From contig NZ_DAOUQB010000002.1 in the NCBI RefSeq assembly GCF_030625865.1, positions 1-64,000 on the forward strand: 64,000 bases of DNA. The letters are read 5' to 3'. How positions within the stretch are numbered: position 1 is the stretch's first letter; the number at the start of each line of letters is the position of its first letter. The notes beneath the pieces were generated by a model that worked only from the letters and a program-made list of their open reading frames with translations, was not told where the DNA came from and ran no database searches. This DNA comes from Anaerotignum sp. Lineage in GTDB: Bacteria; Bacillota; Clostridia; Lachnospirales; Anaerotignaceae. The position numbers were made by a program, and so were the translations under genes. Of the stretch, positions 7,902-17,234 are shown one piece after another.

Positions 7902-9137
7902 ATGATTGAGCCAAAGGTTTTTTCGGTAGGACAAATAAACAGATATATCAAAAACCTGATGGAGAACGATTTCATCTTGAGCAGCCTTTTGGTAAAAGGT
8001 GAAATCTCTAATTTTAAAGCACATTCAGGTGGACATTTTTATTTCAGCTTAAAGGATGCTACAGGCGCAATTTCCTGCGTAATGTTTAAGCAAGATGCAT
8101 TTCGCTTGCCTTTTTTGCCTGAAAACGGTATGAGTGTCATTTTGTACGGCCATGTTTCTTTATATGAAAAAACGGGGCAATATCAGCTGTATGCCGAAAT
8201 GATGGAGCCGGCGGGCATTGGTTCCTTGCAAATTGCATTTGAACAGCTGAAGCGGAAGCTTGAGGAAGAAGGCCTGTTTGATCAGGATTTTAAAAGAGAA
8301 ATTCCGTCTCATATAGAAACCGTAGGCGTAATCACATCACCTACGGGAGCAGCGGTGAGAGATATTATTCAAATTATAAAACGTAGGGATCCAAGGGTGA
8401 AAATCGCTATTTTTCCAGCATTGGTACAAGGGGAAAGAGCCGCTGACGATATAGTGCAAGCCTTGAAACTTGCGAATGCGTGGGGAAAGGCAGAGGTAAT
8501 TATTCTTGGTCGCGGCGGTGGTTCTATCGAGGATTTGTGGGCATTTAATGAAGAAAAGGTTGCCAGAGCTATTTTTGCCTCGGAAACACCAGTTATTTCC
8601 GCTGTGGGACATGAAACGGATTTTACCATTGCGGATTTTGTTTCCGACTTACGGGCACCTACTCCCTCTGCTGCTGCAGAATTGGCTACACAGCCTTTAT
8701 TGCAAAAAGTAGAAGAGGTAATGCAGCTTGAAAACCACCTGCAAAGAAATGTTATCGCGATTTTGGAGGATGCCAAACGCAGGCTGTTATATATAAAAGA
8801 GCGCCCTGTTTTAAAACGTCCTTTGGAGCGAATTCATAACACCCAGCTTCTTTTGGATAGAATTGTGTTTGACATGATAAAAGGGACTGACCAAAAGCTG
8901 ATGCGCTGTGGAGAAAAGATTGGAGCCCTTGATGCAAGGTTGCATGCCTCCTCTCCTTTTGCTGTTATGAAGCGTGGATATTTGATAGCTATGAAAGAAA
9001 ATGAAAAAACAATTGTTTCTGTGAACCAAGTTGGTGTTGGGGAAGAATTTCGTTTGAGACTTCAGGATGGATATATCAAAGCAAAGGTACTGGAAAAGGC
9101 GGTGATGGCTCGTGGCGAAGAAGAAACGGACATTTGA
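7902..9137 (+). CDS. xseA: Exodeoxyribonuclease VII large subunit
   Basis: 411 residues. The ATG at 7902 has AAAGGAGCG as SD. An N-terminal OB-fold (FSVGQINRYIKNLMENDF; GEISNFKAHSGGHFYFSLKD) precedes the catalytic region (GVITSPTGAAVRDII, ILGRGGGSIEDLWAFN, AVGHETDFTIADFVSDLRAPTPSAAAE) and a coiled-coil C-terminus. With XseB it degrades single-stranded DNA. Its 3' end overlaps xseB by 26 bp, which indicates translational coupling. Confidence 0.96.
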   Translation: MIEPKVFSVGQINRYIKNLMENDFILSSLLVKGEISNFKAHSGGHFYFSLKDATGAISCVMFKQDAFRLPFLPENGMSVILYGHVSLYEKTGQYQLYAEMMEPAGIGSLQIAFEQLKRKLEEEGLFDQDFKREIPSHIETVGVITSPTGAAVRDIIQIIKRRDPRVKIAIFPALVQGERAADDIVQALKLANAWGKAEVIILGRGGGSIEDLWAFNEEKVARAIFASETPVISAVGHETDFTIADFVSDLRAPTPSAAAELATQPLLQKVEEVMQLENHLQRNVIAILEDAKRRLLYIKERPVLKRPLERIHNTQLLLDRIVFDMIKGTDQKLMRCGEKIGALDARLHASSPFAVMKRGYLIAMKENEKTIVSVNQVGVGEEFRLRLQDGYIKAKVLEKAVMARGEEETDI

Positions 9138-9351
9138 AGAATCCATACAAAGGCTGGAGGAAATTGTGGAACGGCTGGAAACGGAAGAGGTTTCCTTGGA
9201 TGAGGCTGTGGCTTTTTATAAAGAAGGAATGGTTCTTTCTGCATTTTGCAAGGAAAAGCTAACGAGTGCGGAAGGCGAGATTTTGCTTTTGCGCAAGGAA
9301 GCGGGCTTGTGGCAGGAGGAACCTTTTCAAACGAAGGAGCAGGAGTTATGA
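9112..9351 (+). CDS. xseB: Exodeoxyribonuclease VII small subunit
   Basis: 79 residues from a GTG start at 9112 inside the xseA 3' end. The family signature FEESIQRLEEIVERLE and EVSLDEAVAFYKEGM is complete. Small helical subunits coat the XseA coiled coil. The stop codon overlaps the ispA start (ATGA). Confidence 0.93.
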   Translation: MAKKKRTFEESIQRLEEIVERLETEEVSLDEAVAFYKEGMVLSAFCKEKLTSAEGEILLLRKEAGLWQEEPFQTKEQEL

Positions 9352-10235
9352 CTGAACTAAAAGAACAAATGAACCAATGGATTGCATATATCGAAGCAAA
9401 ATTGGAAGATTTTATTCCCAAGCAGGAGCAGTTTCCCCCTATTATTTTTGAGGCCATGAGATATAGTCTTTTTGCCGGAGGAAAACGCCTACGCCCCATG
9501 ATGGTTTTGGCGGCCTGTGAAGCCGTTGGCGGTGATCGAGAGGAAGGAGTGCCTTTTGCTTGCGCTATGGAAATGATTCATACCTATTCCTTAATCCACG
9601 ATGACCTACCTGCTATGGATAACGATGATTACCGCCGAGGAAGGTTGACGAATCATAAGGTTTTTGGTGAGGATATGGCAATTCTTGCAGGAGATGGCTT
9701 GTTGCACAATGCTATGGAAATCATGGCAGATGCTTGTTGCTTGAATCCTTGCCAAAAAACAACAGGAGCCATGCAGGCCATTGCCCACGGCGCAGGAATT
9801 CACGGAATGCTGGTAGGTCAAGTGGTGGATGTATTTTATGAAGGCAAGACGTTAGATGGAAAGACCTTGGATTTTATCCATATTAATAAAACAGCAGCCA
9901 TGATTTGTGCAGCTTTAAAAGCAGGAGCTATTTTGGGCGGCGCAACAGAAACAGTTATCGGGAAATTTGCCCTTGCCGGGGAGAAAATCGGCGTGGCATT
10001 TCAGATATTAGATGATATTTTAGATGTGACAAGCACCATGGAAGAGTTAGGTAAGCCCATTCATAGTGACGAAAAAAATGAGAAAAAAACTTATGTAGAT
10101 TTATATGGTATTGAGAAATCCAGAGAAATTGCTTGCAAGCTTTCAGATGAGGCAATGGCCATTTGGTTGGAACTGGGGGAAAGCTGTGATTTTTTAAGAG
10201 ATTTAACCGAATACTTGACAAAAAGAACCTATTAA
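9348..10235 (+). CDS. ispA: Farnesyl/geranyl diphosphate synthase (polyprenyl synthetase)
   Basis: 295 residues. The ATG at 9348 overlaps the xseB stop, and the SD AAGGAGCAGGAG lies inside xseB. It contains the first Asp-rich motif in HDDLPAMDND and the second in ILDDILDV, plus FAGGKRLRPMM for diphosphate binding. It condenses IPP with DMAPP/GPP to make C15 prenyl diphosphate for undecaprenyl and quinone-type lipids. It sits two genes from dxs, so the operon supplies both ends of the isoprenoid pathway. Confidence 0.94.
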   Translation: MTELKEQMNQWIAYIEAKLEDFIPKQEQFPPIIFEAMRYSLFAGGKRLRPMMVLAACEAVGGDREEGVPFACAMEMIHTYSLIHDDLPAMDNDDYRRGRLTNHKVFGEDMAILAGDGLLHNAMEIMADACCLNPCQKTTGAMQAIAHGAGIHGMLVGQVVDVFYEGKTLDGKTLDFIHINKTAAMICAALKAGAILGGATETVIGKFALAGEKIGVAFQILDDILDVTSTMEELGKPIHSDEKNEKKTYVDLYGIEKSREIACKLSDEAMAIWLELGESCDFLRDLTEYLTKRTY

Positions 10236-10269
10236 TTATTTGGGACGACGTAAGAAAGAAGATGGGAGT

Positions 10270-10698
10270 ATGGGGTTTTCTAAAATCGCATATAACATGC
10301 CTTTATGGGCGGCGATCATATCATGGGCAATTGCCCAAGGATCAAAAATAATTTTGACTTTTATTACAGAAAAACGCTTTGATGCTACCAGAATTGTGGG
10401 AACAGGCGGTATGCCAAGCTCCCATACGTCCTTGGTTATGGCGCTGGCTATTAGCATCGGAAAGTATAATGGTTTTGACTCTCCTTTATTTGCAGTTGCT
10501 TTGATTTTTTCTTTTGTTGTGATGTATGATGCGGCAGGAATTAGAAGAGCGGCAGGAAAACAGGCTGAAATTATTAATATGCTGATTATAAAGCACCAGG
10601 TTCCTGATATGGAAAAGCTGAAAGAACTTTTAGGGCATACACCATTAGAAGTTTTTGTGGGAGGCATTTTGGGAATTGCGGTAGGTCTTTTGGTATAA
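10270..10698 (+). CDS. Divergent PAP2 family membrane protein (DUF212/YuiD-like)
   Basis: 142 residues from the ATG at 10270; an in-frame TTG at 10240 has no SD. Signature pieces are RIVGTGGMPSSHTSLVMALA, with the PAP2-like SSH, and MYDAAGIRRAAGKQAEIIN with LGHTPLEVFVGGILGI. Three to four membrane helices. The family is related to acid phosphatases; in plants and bacteria the function is unproven, and a lipid or prenyl-phosphate phosphatase role is often suggested. Placement between ispA and dxs fits a link to prenyl phosphates, but that is inference. Confidence 0.85.
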   Translation: MGFSKIAYNMPLWAAIISWAIAQGSKIILTFITEKRFDATRIVGTGGMPSSHTSLVMALAISIGKYNGFDSPLFAVALIFSFVVMYDAAGIRRAAGKQAEIINMLIIKHQVPDMEKLKELLGHTPLEVFVGGILGIAVGLLV

Positions 10699-10733
10699 GA
10701 TTGATGAGAGCAGGTGAATTTGTGGGAGGACTA

Positions 10734-12608
10734 TTGGATAGAATCCAGACCACCGGAGATATAAAAAAATTTAAAAAAGAAGAGTTGGACCCCCTTTGCA
10801 GAGAGTTGCGACGGTTTTTACTGCAAAATGTCTGCAAGACGGGGGGGCATTTGGCGTCAAACCTAGGGGTAGTAGAGTTGACGGTGGCGTTAGAATACAT
10901 CTTCAATCTTCCGGAGGATAAAATCGTATGGGATGTTGGGCATCAAGCCTATATTCATAAGATATTGACAGGGAGAAAAACTGGTTTTTCTTCTTTAAGA
11001 CAATTAGATGGTCTAAGCGGTTTTCCTAAACCAAATGAAAGTGAAGCGGATGCGTTTGCGGCCGGGCATAGCTCTACTTCTATTTCGGCGGCGCTGGGGA
11101 TTGCCAAGGCAAGAGATTTACAAGGCAAGAAGAATAATGTAATAGCCCTAATTGGCGACGGCTCTATGACAGGCGGCCTTGCCTATGAGGCGTTGAATAA
11201 TGCAGGACGGGAAAAAACAAATTTTATTGTTATTCTCAATGATAACCAGATGTCCATTGACAATAATGTAGGGGCAATCAGTAAACACTTAAACACCCTG
11301 CGTACAAGCAACCGTTATCGTATGCTCAAGGACAACTTTAAGCAATTTCGCGATCAAGTTCCCCTTTTAGGAAAAGCAACTTACTTGGTTTTGGAAAAAG
11401 TTCGGGACAGTGCAAAGGTTTTATTTTTAGAAGGTGCTGTGTTTGAGGAATTCGGATTTAAATATATTGGTCCTGTAGATGGTCATAATTTAGAAGAAAT
11501 GCTGGAAATTTTTCAAAATGTAAAGGATACGAAAGAACCTATATTAATTCATATTAAAACAACCAAAGGGAAAGGATATTTGCCGGCGGAGAAAAGCCCG
11601 GGACATTTTCATGGTGTTGGGCCTTTTGATATAAAAACGGGAAACGGGGTTGGAAAAAGCGGTGGCTTAAGCTGGTCTGCAGTTTTTGGCAAAAAAATGG
11701 TGGAATTGGGGAAGCATAATCCCAATGTGGTAGGAATTACGGCTGCCATGTGTAGTGGCACGGGCCTTGAGGCTTTTCAAGCTACATTCCCCAAGCGTTT
11801 TTTCGACGTCGCCATTGCTGAACAGCATGGGACTACATTTGCCGCAGGATTGGCGAGCCAAGGTATGGTGCCGGTGTTTGCGGTGTATTCTTCTTTTTTG
11901 CAACGGGCATATGATCAAGTAATTCATGATGTCTGTATGGAAAACCTGCATGTTGTATTTGCCATCGATCGTGCCGGAGTTGTTGGTGCCGATGGAGAAA
12001 CGCATCAGGGGGTTTTTGACCTTTCCTTTTTGACGCACATTCCCAATATGACGGTATTATCCCCCAAAAATGCTTGGGAATTAGAAGAAATGTTGGAGTT
12101 TGCAGTGAATGTTTGTAAGGGTCCCGTTGCTGTGCGCTATCCCAGGGGAACGGCAGATATGGATTTTGTCGAACATAAACAGCCTATTCAATTTGGGAAA
12201 GCAGAAGTAATACAAAAAGGAAAAGGCATTGCCATATTAGCCGAAGGTCATATGCTTCAAGCAGCAAAGGGAGCGGCAGAGCGATTGGTGGAAGATGGCT
12301 TGGACGCACCTATGCTTGTAAATATGCGTTTTATTTCTCCTTTGGATGAGGAATTATTAAAGGGAATTACATTGGATTGTGATCAAATTTTTACTGTAGA
12401 AGATAATCTTCGAAAAGGTGGGTTTGGCTCAAAGGTTTTGGAATTTTACAGTGATGGCGGTTATCAGGTTTCCATCACCAACTTGGCTTTTCCGGATAAG
12501 TTTATTGAGCAAGGAACCCAGGGCCAATTGTTTGCCCGTTATGGGTTGGATGGCGAAGGTATTTACAGGAAAATGAAAGAAAAAATAGGAGAAGGCTATG
12601 GCAGATAA
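10734..12608 (+). CDS. dxs: 1-deoxy-D-xylulose-5-phosphate synthase
   Basis: 624 residues from a TTG at 10734 preceded closely by GGGAGGA. An ATG at 10704 (634 residues) is possible but has no SD. Landmarks: GGHLASNLGVVELTVAL (catalytic His), the TPP motif from GDGSMTGGLAYEALNNAG, AEQHGTTFAAGLA and DRAGVVGADGETHQGVFDL. It is a thiamine-dependent enzyme making DXP from pyruvate and glyceraldehyde-3-phosphate, the first step of the MEP isoprenoid pathway. Its 3' end overlaps the next start by 11 bp. Confidence 0.95.
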   Translation: MDRIQTTGDIKKFKKEELDPLCRELRRFLLQNVCKTGGHLASNLGVVELTVALEYIFNLPEDKIVWDVGHQAYIHKILTGRKTGFSSLRQLDGLSGFPKPNESEADAFAAGHSSTSISAALGIAKARDLQGKKNNVIALIGDGSMTGGLAYEALNNAGREKTNFIVILNDNQMSIDNNVGAISKHLNTLRTSNRYRMLKDNFKQFRDQVPLLGKATYLVLEKVRDSAKVLFLEGAVFEEFGFKYIGPVDGHNLEEMLEIFQNVKDTKEPILIHIKTTKGKGYLPAEKSPGHFHGVGPFDIKTGNGVGKSGGLSWSAVFGKKMVELGKHNPNVVGITAAMCSGTGLEAFQATFPKRFFDVAIAEQHGTTFAAGLASQGMVPVFAVYSSFLQRAYDQVIHDVCMENLHVVFAIDRAGVVGADGETHQGVFDLSFLTHIPNMTVLSPKNAWELEEMLEFAVNVCKGPVAVRYPRGTADMDFVEHKQPIQFGKAEVIQKGKGIAILAEGHMLQAAKGAAERLVEDGLDAPMLVNMRFISPLDEELLKGITLDCDQIFTVEDNLRKGGFGSKVLEFYSDGGYQVSITNLAFPDKFIEQGTQGQLFARYGLDGEGIYRKMKEKIGEGYGR

Positions 12609-13407
12609 AGAAAGACTTGATGTCTTGTTGGTAGAGAAAAATTTGGCAACATCCAGAGAACTGGCAAAAGCATATATTATGGCAGGAAACGTATACGTTG
12701 AAGGAATGAAAGAAGATAAAGCGGGTACAAAAATTCCTGTTACAGCCAACATTGAGCTTAGGGCTCCCAAGATGAAATATGTTAGCCGTGGGGGCTACAA
12801 GCTGGAAAAGGCCATTGATGAATTTGGAATTTCTCTGGATGGAAAAATTTGTTTGGATATCGGAGCTTCAACGGGAGGCTTTACCGATTGTATGCTGCAA
12901 AATGGTGCTGCAAAGGTTTATGCCGTGGACGTTGGTTATGGTCAATTTGCATGGAAGCTGCGGAATGATGAGCGAGTGGTTTGTTTGGAAAAAACCAATG
13001 TTCGCTATATTACCCACGAACAAGTGCCTGATGAAGGAGATTTTGCATCCATTGATGTTTCTTTTATATCCCTAACCAAGGTATTGCCGGCGGTTTTAGG
13101 AGTAATGCAGGAAGAAGGCCGACTTGTATGTCTGATTAAACCGCAATTCGAGGCGGGAAGAGAAAAAGTTGGAAAAAAAGGAGTGGTAAAGGATATTGGG
13201 GTGCATAAGGAGGTAATCGAAACCATTGCAAATTATGCATTAGAGCAGGGGCTTGGGATTTTAGGTCTTAGCTTCTCACCCATAAAAGGTCCCGAAGGGA
13301 ATATTGAATATTTAATTTATTTAGATAAAAAACATCAAGGGGTGTCAAGGGAGGAGGTACATTTCCTTATAGAAGATGTTGTGGGGAAATCCCATGAAGT
13401 GCTTTGA
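12598..13407 (+). CDS. tlyA: TlyA family RNA methyltransferase (S4 and FtsJ domains)
   Basis: 269 residues; the ATG at 12598 follows AGGAGAAGG inside dxs. An S4 RNA-binding domain (residues ~4-62: RLDVLLVEKNLATSRELAKA) is followed by an FtsJ-like methyltransferase with SAM motif LDIGASTGGFTDCMLQ and the catalytic string LIKPQFEAG. The family 2'-O-methylates rRNA; older hemolysin annotations are misleading. The conserved clostridial order dxs-tlyA-nadK-argR-recN is kept. Confidence 0.93.
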   Translation: MADKERLDVLLVEKNLATSRELAKAYIMAGNVYVEGMKEDKAGTKIPVTANIELRAPKMKYVSRGGYKLEKAIDEFGISLDGKICLDIGASTGGFTDCMLQNGAAKVYAVDVGYGQFAWKLRNDERVVCLEKTNVRYITHEQVPDEGDFASIDVSFISLTKVLPAVLGVMQEEGRLVCLIKPQFEAGREKVGKKGVVKDIGVHKEVIETIANYALEQGLGILGLSFSPIKGPEGNIEYLIYLDKKHQGVSREEVHFLIEDVVGKSHEVL

Positions 13408-13425
13408 TGGGAAATGAGGTGGTCA

Positions 13426-14277
13426 ATGAAAAAAATCGGAATAGTTCCCAATATTGATAAGGATAAAGATCTGGCTGTAACAAAGCGTTTGGTAAGACAC
13501 ATATTAGAAAAGGGCTGTATTCCCCAACTATCGGAAAAAATTGCAGAGCTGGCAGGATTGGAAATGTACGCCAGAAAGGAGTATGAAATTTACGAACATT
13601 CGGACTTTATCATCTCTCTTGGGGGAGATGGAACCATATTGGGCGTGGGAAGAAAAGTCTGTCAATATAATATACCCATATTGGGGATAAACCTAGGTAC
13701 ACTGGGTTTTTTAACGGCAGAGGAAAAAAATAGAGCCGAATACGCCATTGATAGAGTCCTAATGGGGGATTATAAAAAAGAAAAAAGAATGATGCTTCAA
13801 ACCTCAATTGCAACGGATAATGGCCGTATTGACGGCATTAATGCCCTGAATGATATTTGCATTACCCGGGGTTTATTATATAAAATTTTGGAGTTTAATG
13901 TATTTGTCAATGATGAATATGTCAATACTTTACGGGCAGATGGTGTTATTATTTGTACGCCAACGGGATCTACGGCATATAATCTTTCCGCAGGAGGACC
14001 GGTTCTTAAGGCGGATGCGCAAATTATCGCAATTACCCCCATTGCACCTCATACCTTGACCAGCCGATCTATCGTAGTTTCGGCGGATGATGTGGTTACA
14101 GTGGAGATTAATCCTCGTGAAGATACCGCTTTTACCATTAGTGCCGATGGTCAGGATAGCTGGAGTTTAACGGGGAAAAAAGTTGTGCAAATACGCAGGG
14201 CGCCGGTTTACACCACAATCATAAAAACAAATTCGCAGAACTTTTACGATGTTTTGCGCCATAAATTATCAAAATAA
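13426..14277 (+). CDS. nadK: NAD kinase (ATP/polyphosphate-NAD kinase)
   Basis: 283 residues. The ATG at 13426 with GAGGTG as SD is preferred over an upstream ATG at 13414. The catalytic/phosphate motif ISLGGDGTILG is near residues 63-73, LGTLGFLT follows, and the conserved TPTGSTAYNLSAGGPV region is present. It phosphorylates NAD to NADP. It lies 18 bp after tlyA in the same operon. Confidence 0.95.
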   Translation: MKKIGIVPNIDKDKDLAVTKRLVRHILEKGCIPQLSEKIAELAGLEMYARKEYEIYEHSDFIISLGGDGTILGVGRKVCQYNIPILGINLGTLGFLTAEEKNRAEYAIDRVLMGDYKKEKRMMLQTSIATDNGRIDGINALNDICITRGLLYKILEFNVFVNDEYVNTLRADGVIICTPTGSTAYNLSAGGPVLKADAQIIAITPIAPHTLTSRSIVVSADDVVTVEINPREDTAFTISADGQDSWSLTGKKVVQIRRAPVYTTIIKTNSQNFYDVLRHKLSK

Positions 14278-14304
14278 AGACATAAGAAAAAGGAGGCGTG
14301 GGCC

Positions 14305-14760
14305 ATGAAGATTGCTAGACATGCAAAAATTCTTGAATTAATTGAAAATTATGATATTGAAACGCAGGATGAATTGGCGCAAAGGTTGTGTGATGAAGGT
14401 TTTATGGTTACACAGGCTACAGTATCCAGAGATATACGCGAGATGAAGCTGACAAAAATTGCAACGGAAAAGGGACGTCAAAAATATGCGGTAATTTCAG
14501 GCAATGATACGGAAATTACCGAAAGGTTAACACGCGTGTTTAAGGAAGCCGTAATTAAGATGGACTATGCCCAAAATATGATTGTTATTAAAACCTTGGA
14601 AGGGATGGGCATGGCAGTTGCTGTAGCCTTGGACAATATGCAAAATACAGAAATTTTAGGTACCATTGCGGGGGATGATACTGTTTTTTGCGTGGTTCGA
14701 ACCCACAATCAGGCTGCCATTATTATTGAAAAGCTGTATCGTATCATTCATAGTGCATAA
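14305..14760 (+). CDS. argR: Arginine repressor ArgR/AhrC
   Basis: 151 residues with an N-terminal winged helix (DEGFMVTQATVSRDIREMKL) and a C-terminal oligomerisation/arginine-binding domain (GTIAGDDTVFCVVR). It binds ARG boxes when arginine is bound. AGGAGGCG precedes the ATG at 14305. In clostridia it is commonly placed before recN and the location says little about its targets; no arginine genes are in the window. Confidence 0.95.
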   Translation: MKIARHAKILELIENYDIETQDELAQRLCDEGFMVTQATVSRDIREMKLTKIATEKGRQKYAVISGNDTEITERLTRVFKEAVIKMDYAQNMIVIKTLEGMGMAVAVALDNMQNTEILGTIAGDDTVFCVVRTHNQAAIIIEKLYRIIHSA

Positions 14761-14784
14761 GGACCGATAAAGGGGGAATGGCCT

Positions 14785-16470
14785 ATGCTGGAAAATTTAC
14801 ATATTAAAAATGTAGCGTTAATTGAGGAGTGTCAAGTCTCTTTTGGCAAAGGGTTAAATATTCTAACCGGAGAAACCGGTGCGGGTAAATCCATGCTAAT
14901 TGACTCTCTTCAATTTGCGTTGGGCGGAAGAATGGGGAAGGATTTTTTGCGAAAAGAGCAAAAAATGGCCTTAGTTGAAGCACTTTTTTCAGTAAAGGAT
15001 AGAAATTTTTCTTGCAGACTTGAGGAAAGTGGAATAGAGCCTGAAGAGGACGGAACTTTATTAATTAGCCGAACTTTGAACGATGCGGGCAAGTCAGTTT
15101 GCCGGATTAACGGCAGCATTGTAACCATAAGTATGCTACGGGAACTGGCTGCCGATTTAATCGATATTTATGGACAGCATGAGCACCAATCCCTTTTAAA
15201 CCCATCAAAGCACATTCGTCTATTAGATCGGTTTTGCACCGGTGAGTTTGATGAGGTGATGTCGGTTTACAAGAAAAGTTTTGAAAAGCGAAAAGAAATT
15301 GATAAACAGTTGGAAGAACTTATGGGAGACGAGGCCCAAAGGGAACAGCGTTTGGATATTTTAAATTTTCAAAAGGAAGAAATTGAAAACGCGGCTTTAT
15401 CTGTTGAAGAAGAAGAAGAATTAACTGAGAAAAAAAAGCGATTGACGCATATGGAGCGTTTAATGCGCTTAACGAGTGAAAGTGCCAGCCTTTTGTATGA
15501 TGGAACGGATGACCTGCCTTCTGCCTGTGATAATCTAAGTGTTGCTGTTGCCAAGCTTCGGGAGTGCATAACTTTGGATTCAACTTTAGAGGGCTATTAT
15601 AGTGGTCTTGAAGATGTCTATGCAAAGCTGGAGGACATTTCAAGAGAAGTGAAGAGATATGCCCAAAATTTAGAGGATGACCCAGCTGAATTAGAAATGG
15701 TGGAGGAGAGACTCCAAATTATATATAAAATGAAGCGTAAATATGGTGGAAGCATAGAGGCTGCCTTAGATTTTTATGCGAAAATCACAAAGGAAATTGC
15801 GTTTTTCTCGAACAGTCAAGAAAGGGTTATCCAATTAACTGCTGAGAGAGAGAAGGAACAGCACATTTTGGAATTAAGTGGTAAGCAGCTAACAGCTTTG
15901 CGTCAGGAAGCGGCAGAGAGGGTTGCCAAACAAATTGAGGATTCTTTGAAGGATATGGAAATGAAGAATGCCAGATTTTATATACAGGTGGTGTCCCGGG
16001 ATGATTGGAATGCAACGGGTAAGGATAAGGTTGAATTTTTGATCTCTGCCAATAAGGGGGAAGATTTAAAGCCTCTTGCCAAGATTGCCTCCGGTGGAGA
16101 AATGAGTCGTGTTATGCTGGCCTTAAAATCTGTTTTGGTGGATGCGGATGAAATTGAAACATTTATCTTTGATGAGATTGATACAGGTGTCAGTGGTAGA
16201 ACCGCTGCAAAAGTCGGAAAAAAGATGAGTGTTATTGGCGAAAAACGGCAGATTCTTTGTATCACTCATTTACCCCAAATTGCTGCTATGGCAGACAAAC
16301 ATTTTCTTATTGAGAAACAAACAAAGAAAGAACAAACTATAACTAGGGTGAAAAATCTGGATGAGATGGCTTCTGTTGAGGAAGTCGCACGTCTTATGGG
16401 CAGCACAAATATAACTGCAGCTACGTTAACTGCTGCGAAAGAATTGCGTGAAGGGAAAAAAGGTTCGTGA
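14785..16470 (+). CDS. recN: DNA repair protein RecN
   Basis: 561 residues, full length. Walker A GETGAGKS at residues 29-36, DIYGQHEHQSLLNP nearby, long coiled coils from about 160 to 370, the ABC signature KIASGGEMSRVMLALK, and Walker B FIFDEIDTGVSGR. It is an SMC-like ATPase acting early in double-strand break repair. It is the last gene of this transcription unit, followed by a strong terminator. Confidence 0.97.
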   Translation: MLENLHIKNVALIEECQVSFGKGLNILTGETGAGKSMLIDSLQFALGGRMGKDFLRKEQKMALVEALFSVKDRNFSCRLEESGIEPEEDGTLLISRTLNDAGKSVCRINGSIVTISMLRELAADLIDIYGQHEHQSLLNPSKHIRLLDRFCTGEFDEVMSVYKKSFEKRKEIDKQLEELMGDEAQREQRLDILNFQKEEIENAALSVEEEEELTEKKKRLTHMERLMRLTSESASLLYDGTDDLPSACDNLSVAVAKLRECITLDSTLEGYYSGLEDVYAKLEDISREVKRYAQNLEDDPAELEMVEERLQIIYKMKRKYGGSIEAALDFYAKITKEIAFFSNSQERVIQLTAEREKEQHILELSGKQLTALRQEAAERVAKQIEDSLKDMEMKNARFYIQVVSRDDWNATGKDKVEFLISANKGEDLKPLAKIASGGEMSRVMLALKSVLVDADEIETFIFDEIDTGVSGRTAAKVGKKMSVIGEKRQILCITHLPQIAAMADKHFLIEKQTKKEQTITRVKNLDEMASVEEVARLMGSTNITAATLTAAKELREGKKGS

Positions 16471-16483
16471 TATGAAATAAAAA

Positions 16484-16526
16484 TAAACGGTATTTTTCTT
16501 TGAGGAAAATACCGTTTATTTTTTTT
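16484..16526. terminator. Bidirectional intrinsic terminator between recN and the XRE gene
   Basis: The arms AAACGGTATTTT and AAAATACCGTTT flank a short loop, with a T-run on the plus side and an A-run on the other. It serves the convergent genes recN and the minus-strand XRE regulator. Confidence 0.88.
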
Positions 16527-16530
16527 ATAA

Positions 16531-16950
16531 CTATAGTTTAAAATCTTTGGGTTTTTGTGCCACCTGCAAGGAAGAGTTTTGAAATCCATAAACATCCACA
16601 TAAGGGTCTTCATAAGAATTTTCTTGCCGATTTAAAAGCCATTGAATATAAAGAAGCAACTCTTTTCTTCCTCTTTCCTCCAATATTTCAAAATATTTAA
16701 TGAATGTTTCGTAATCGTCTGCCTTTTTATCAGATTCATATGGACGACGAATTTCATTTACCCCTAAAAGATAATCCATGGAAACGTTAAAAATAGAAGC
16801 GATTTTTTTTAAGTCGGTAATGGAAGGCTGGTTATGACCGGATTCATAATTTGAAATAGCGGTTGCACCGTAAGCTAATTCTTTTGCCAAAGCCGCTTGT
16901 GTCATTTTTTTTTCTTTTCTCAGTTGTTTGAGCCTTTCGTGAAATTCCAT
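16531..16950 (-). CDS. XRE-family helix-turn-helix transcriptional regulator
   Basis: 139 residues. An N-terminal Cro/CI-type HTH (residues ~5-60: LKQLRKEKKMTQAALAKELA, AISNYESGHNQPS, IASIFNVSMDYLLGV) is followed by a ~75-residue acidic helical tail with no recognised domain. The ATG has an AGGTG SD. It is divergent from nifS with a 284-bp spacer. The target is unknown; autoregulation or control of the Fe-S pair is possible but not shown. Confidence 0.85.
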   Translation of the reverse strand: MEFHERLKQLRKEKKMTQAALAKELAYGATAISNYESGHNQPSITDLKKIASIFNVSMDYLLGVNEIRRPYESDKKADDYETFIKYFEILEERGRKELLLYIQWLLNRQENSYEDPYVDVYGFQNSSLQVAQKPKDFKL

Positions 16951-17147
16951 AGAAACACCTCATTTAGCAAAGGGAATATAATAGTATAAAGCAAAATGTC
17001 ATAAAATGATTATAAAGTGAAAATCGACAGTGCGAAAGATAAATCCATAAAAAAGGAACAATAAATGAAAAAAACCATGGTTTATGGATGTAATCCCATA
17101 ATAAATGATATTATTTGTGACTTATGTCAGATTATTCATAAAATCTA

Positions 17148-17176
17148 TTGACAAACTATAAAAAAAATGATATTTT
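17148..17176 (+). promoter_or_regulatory. Sigma-A promoter of nifS-nifU
   Basis: A perfect TTGACA and TATTTT separated by 17 bp, about 60 bp before the nifS start codon. Confidence 0.8.
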
Positions 17177-17234
17177 TAACACATAAAACATATAGGAATA
17201 CTATGATATAAAAATTGGCGAGAGGAGCATTTTT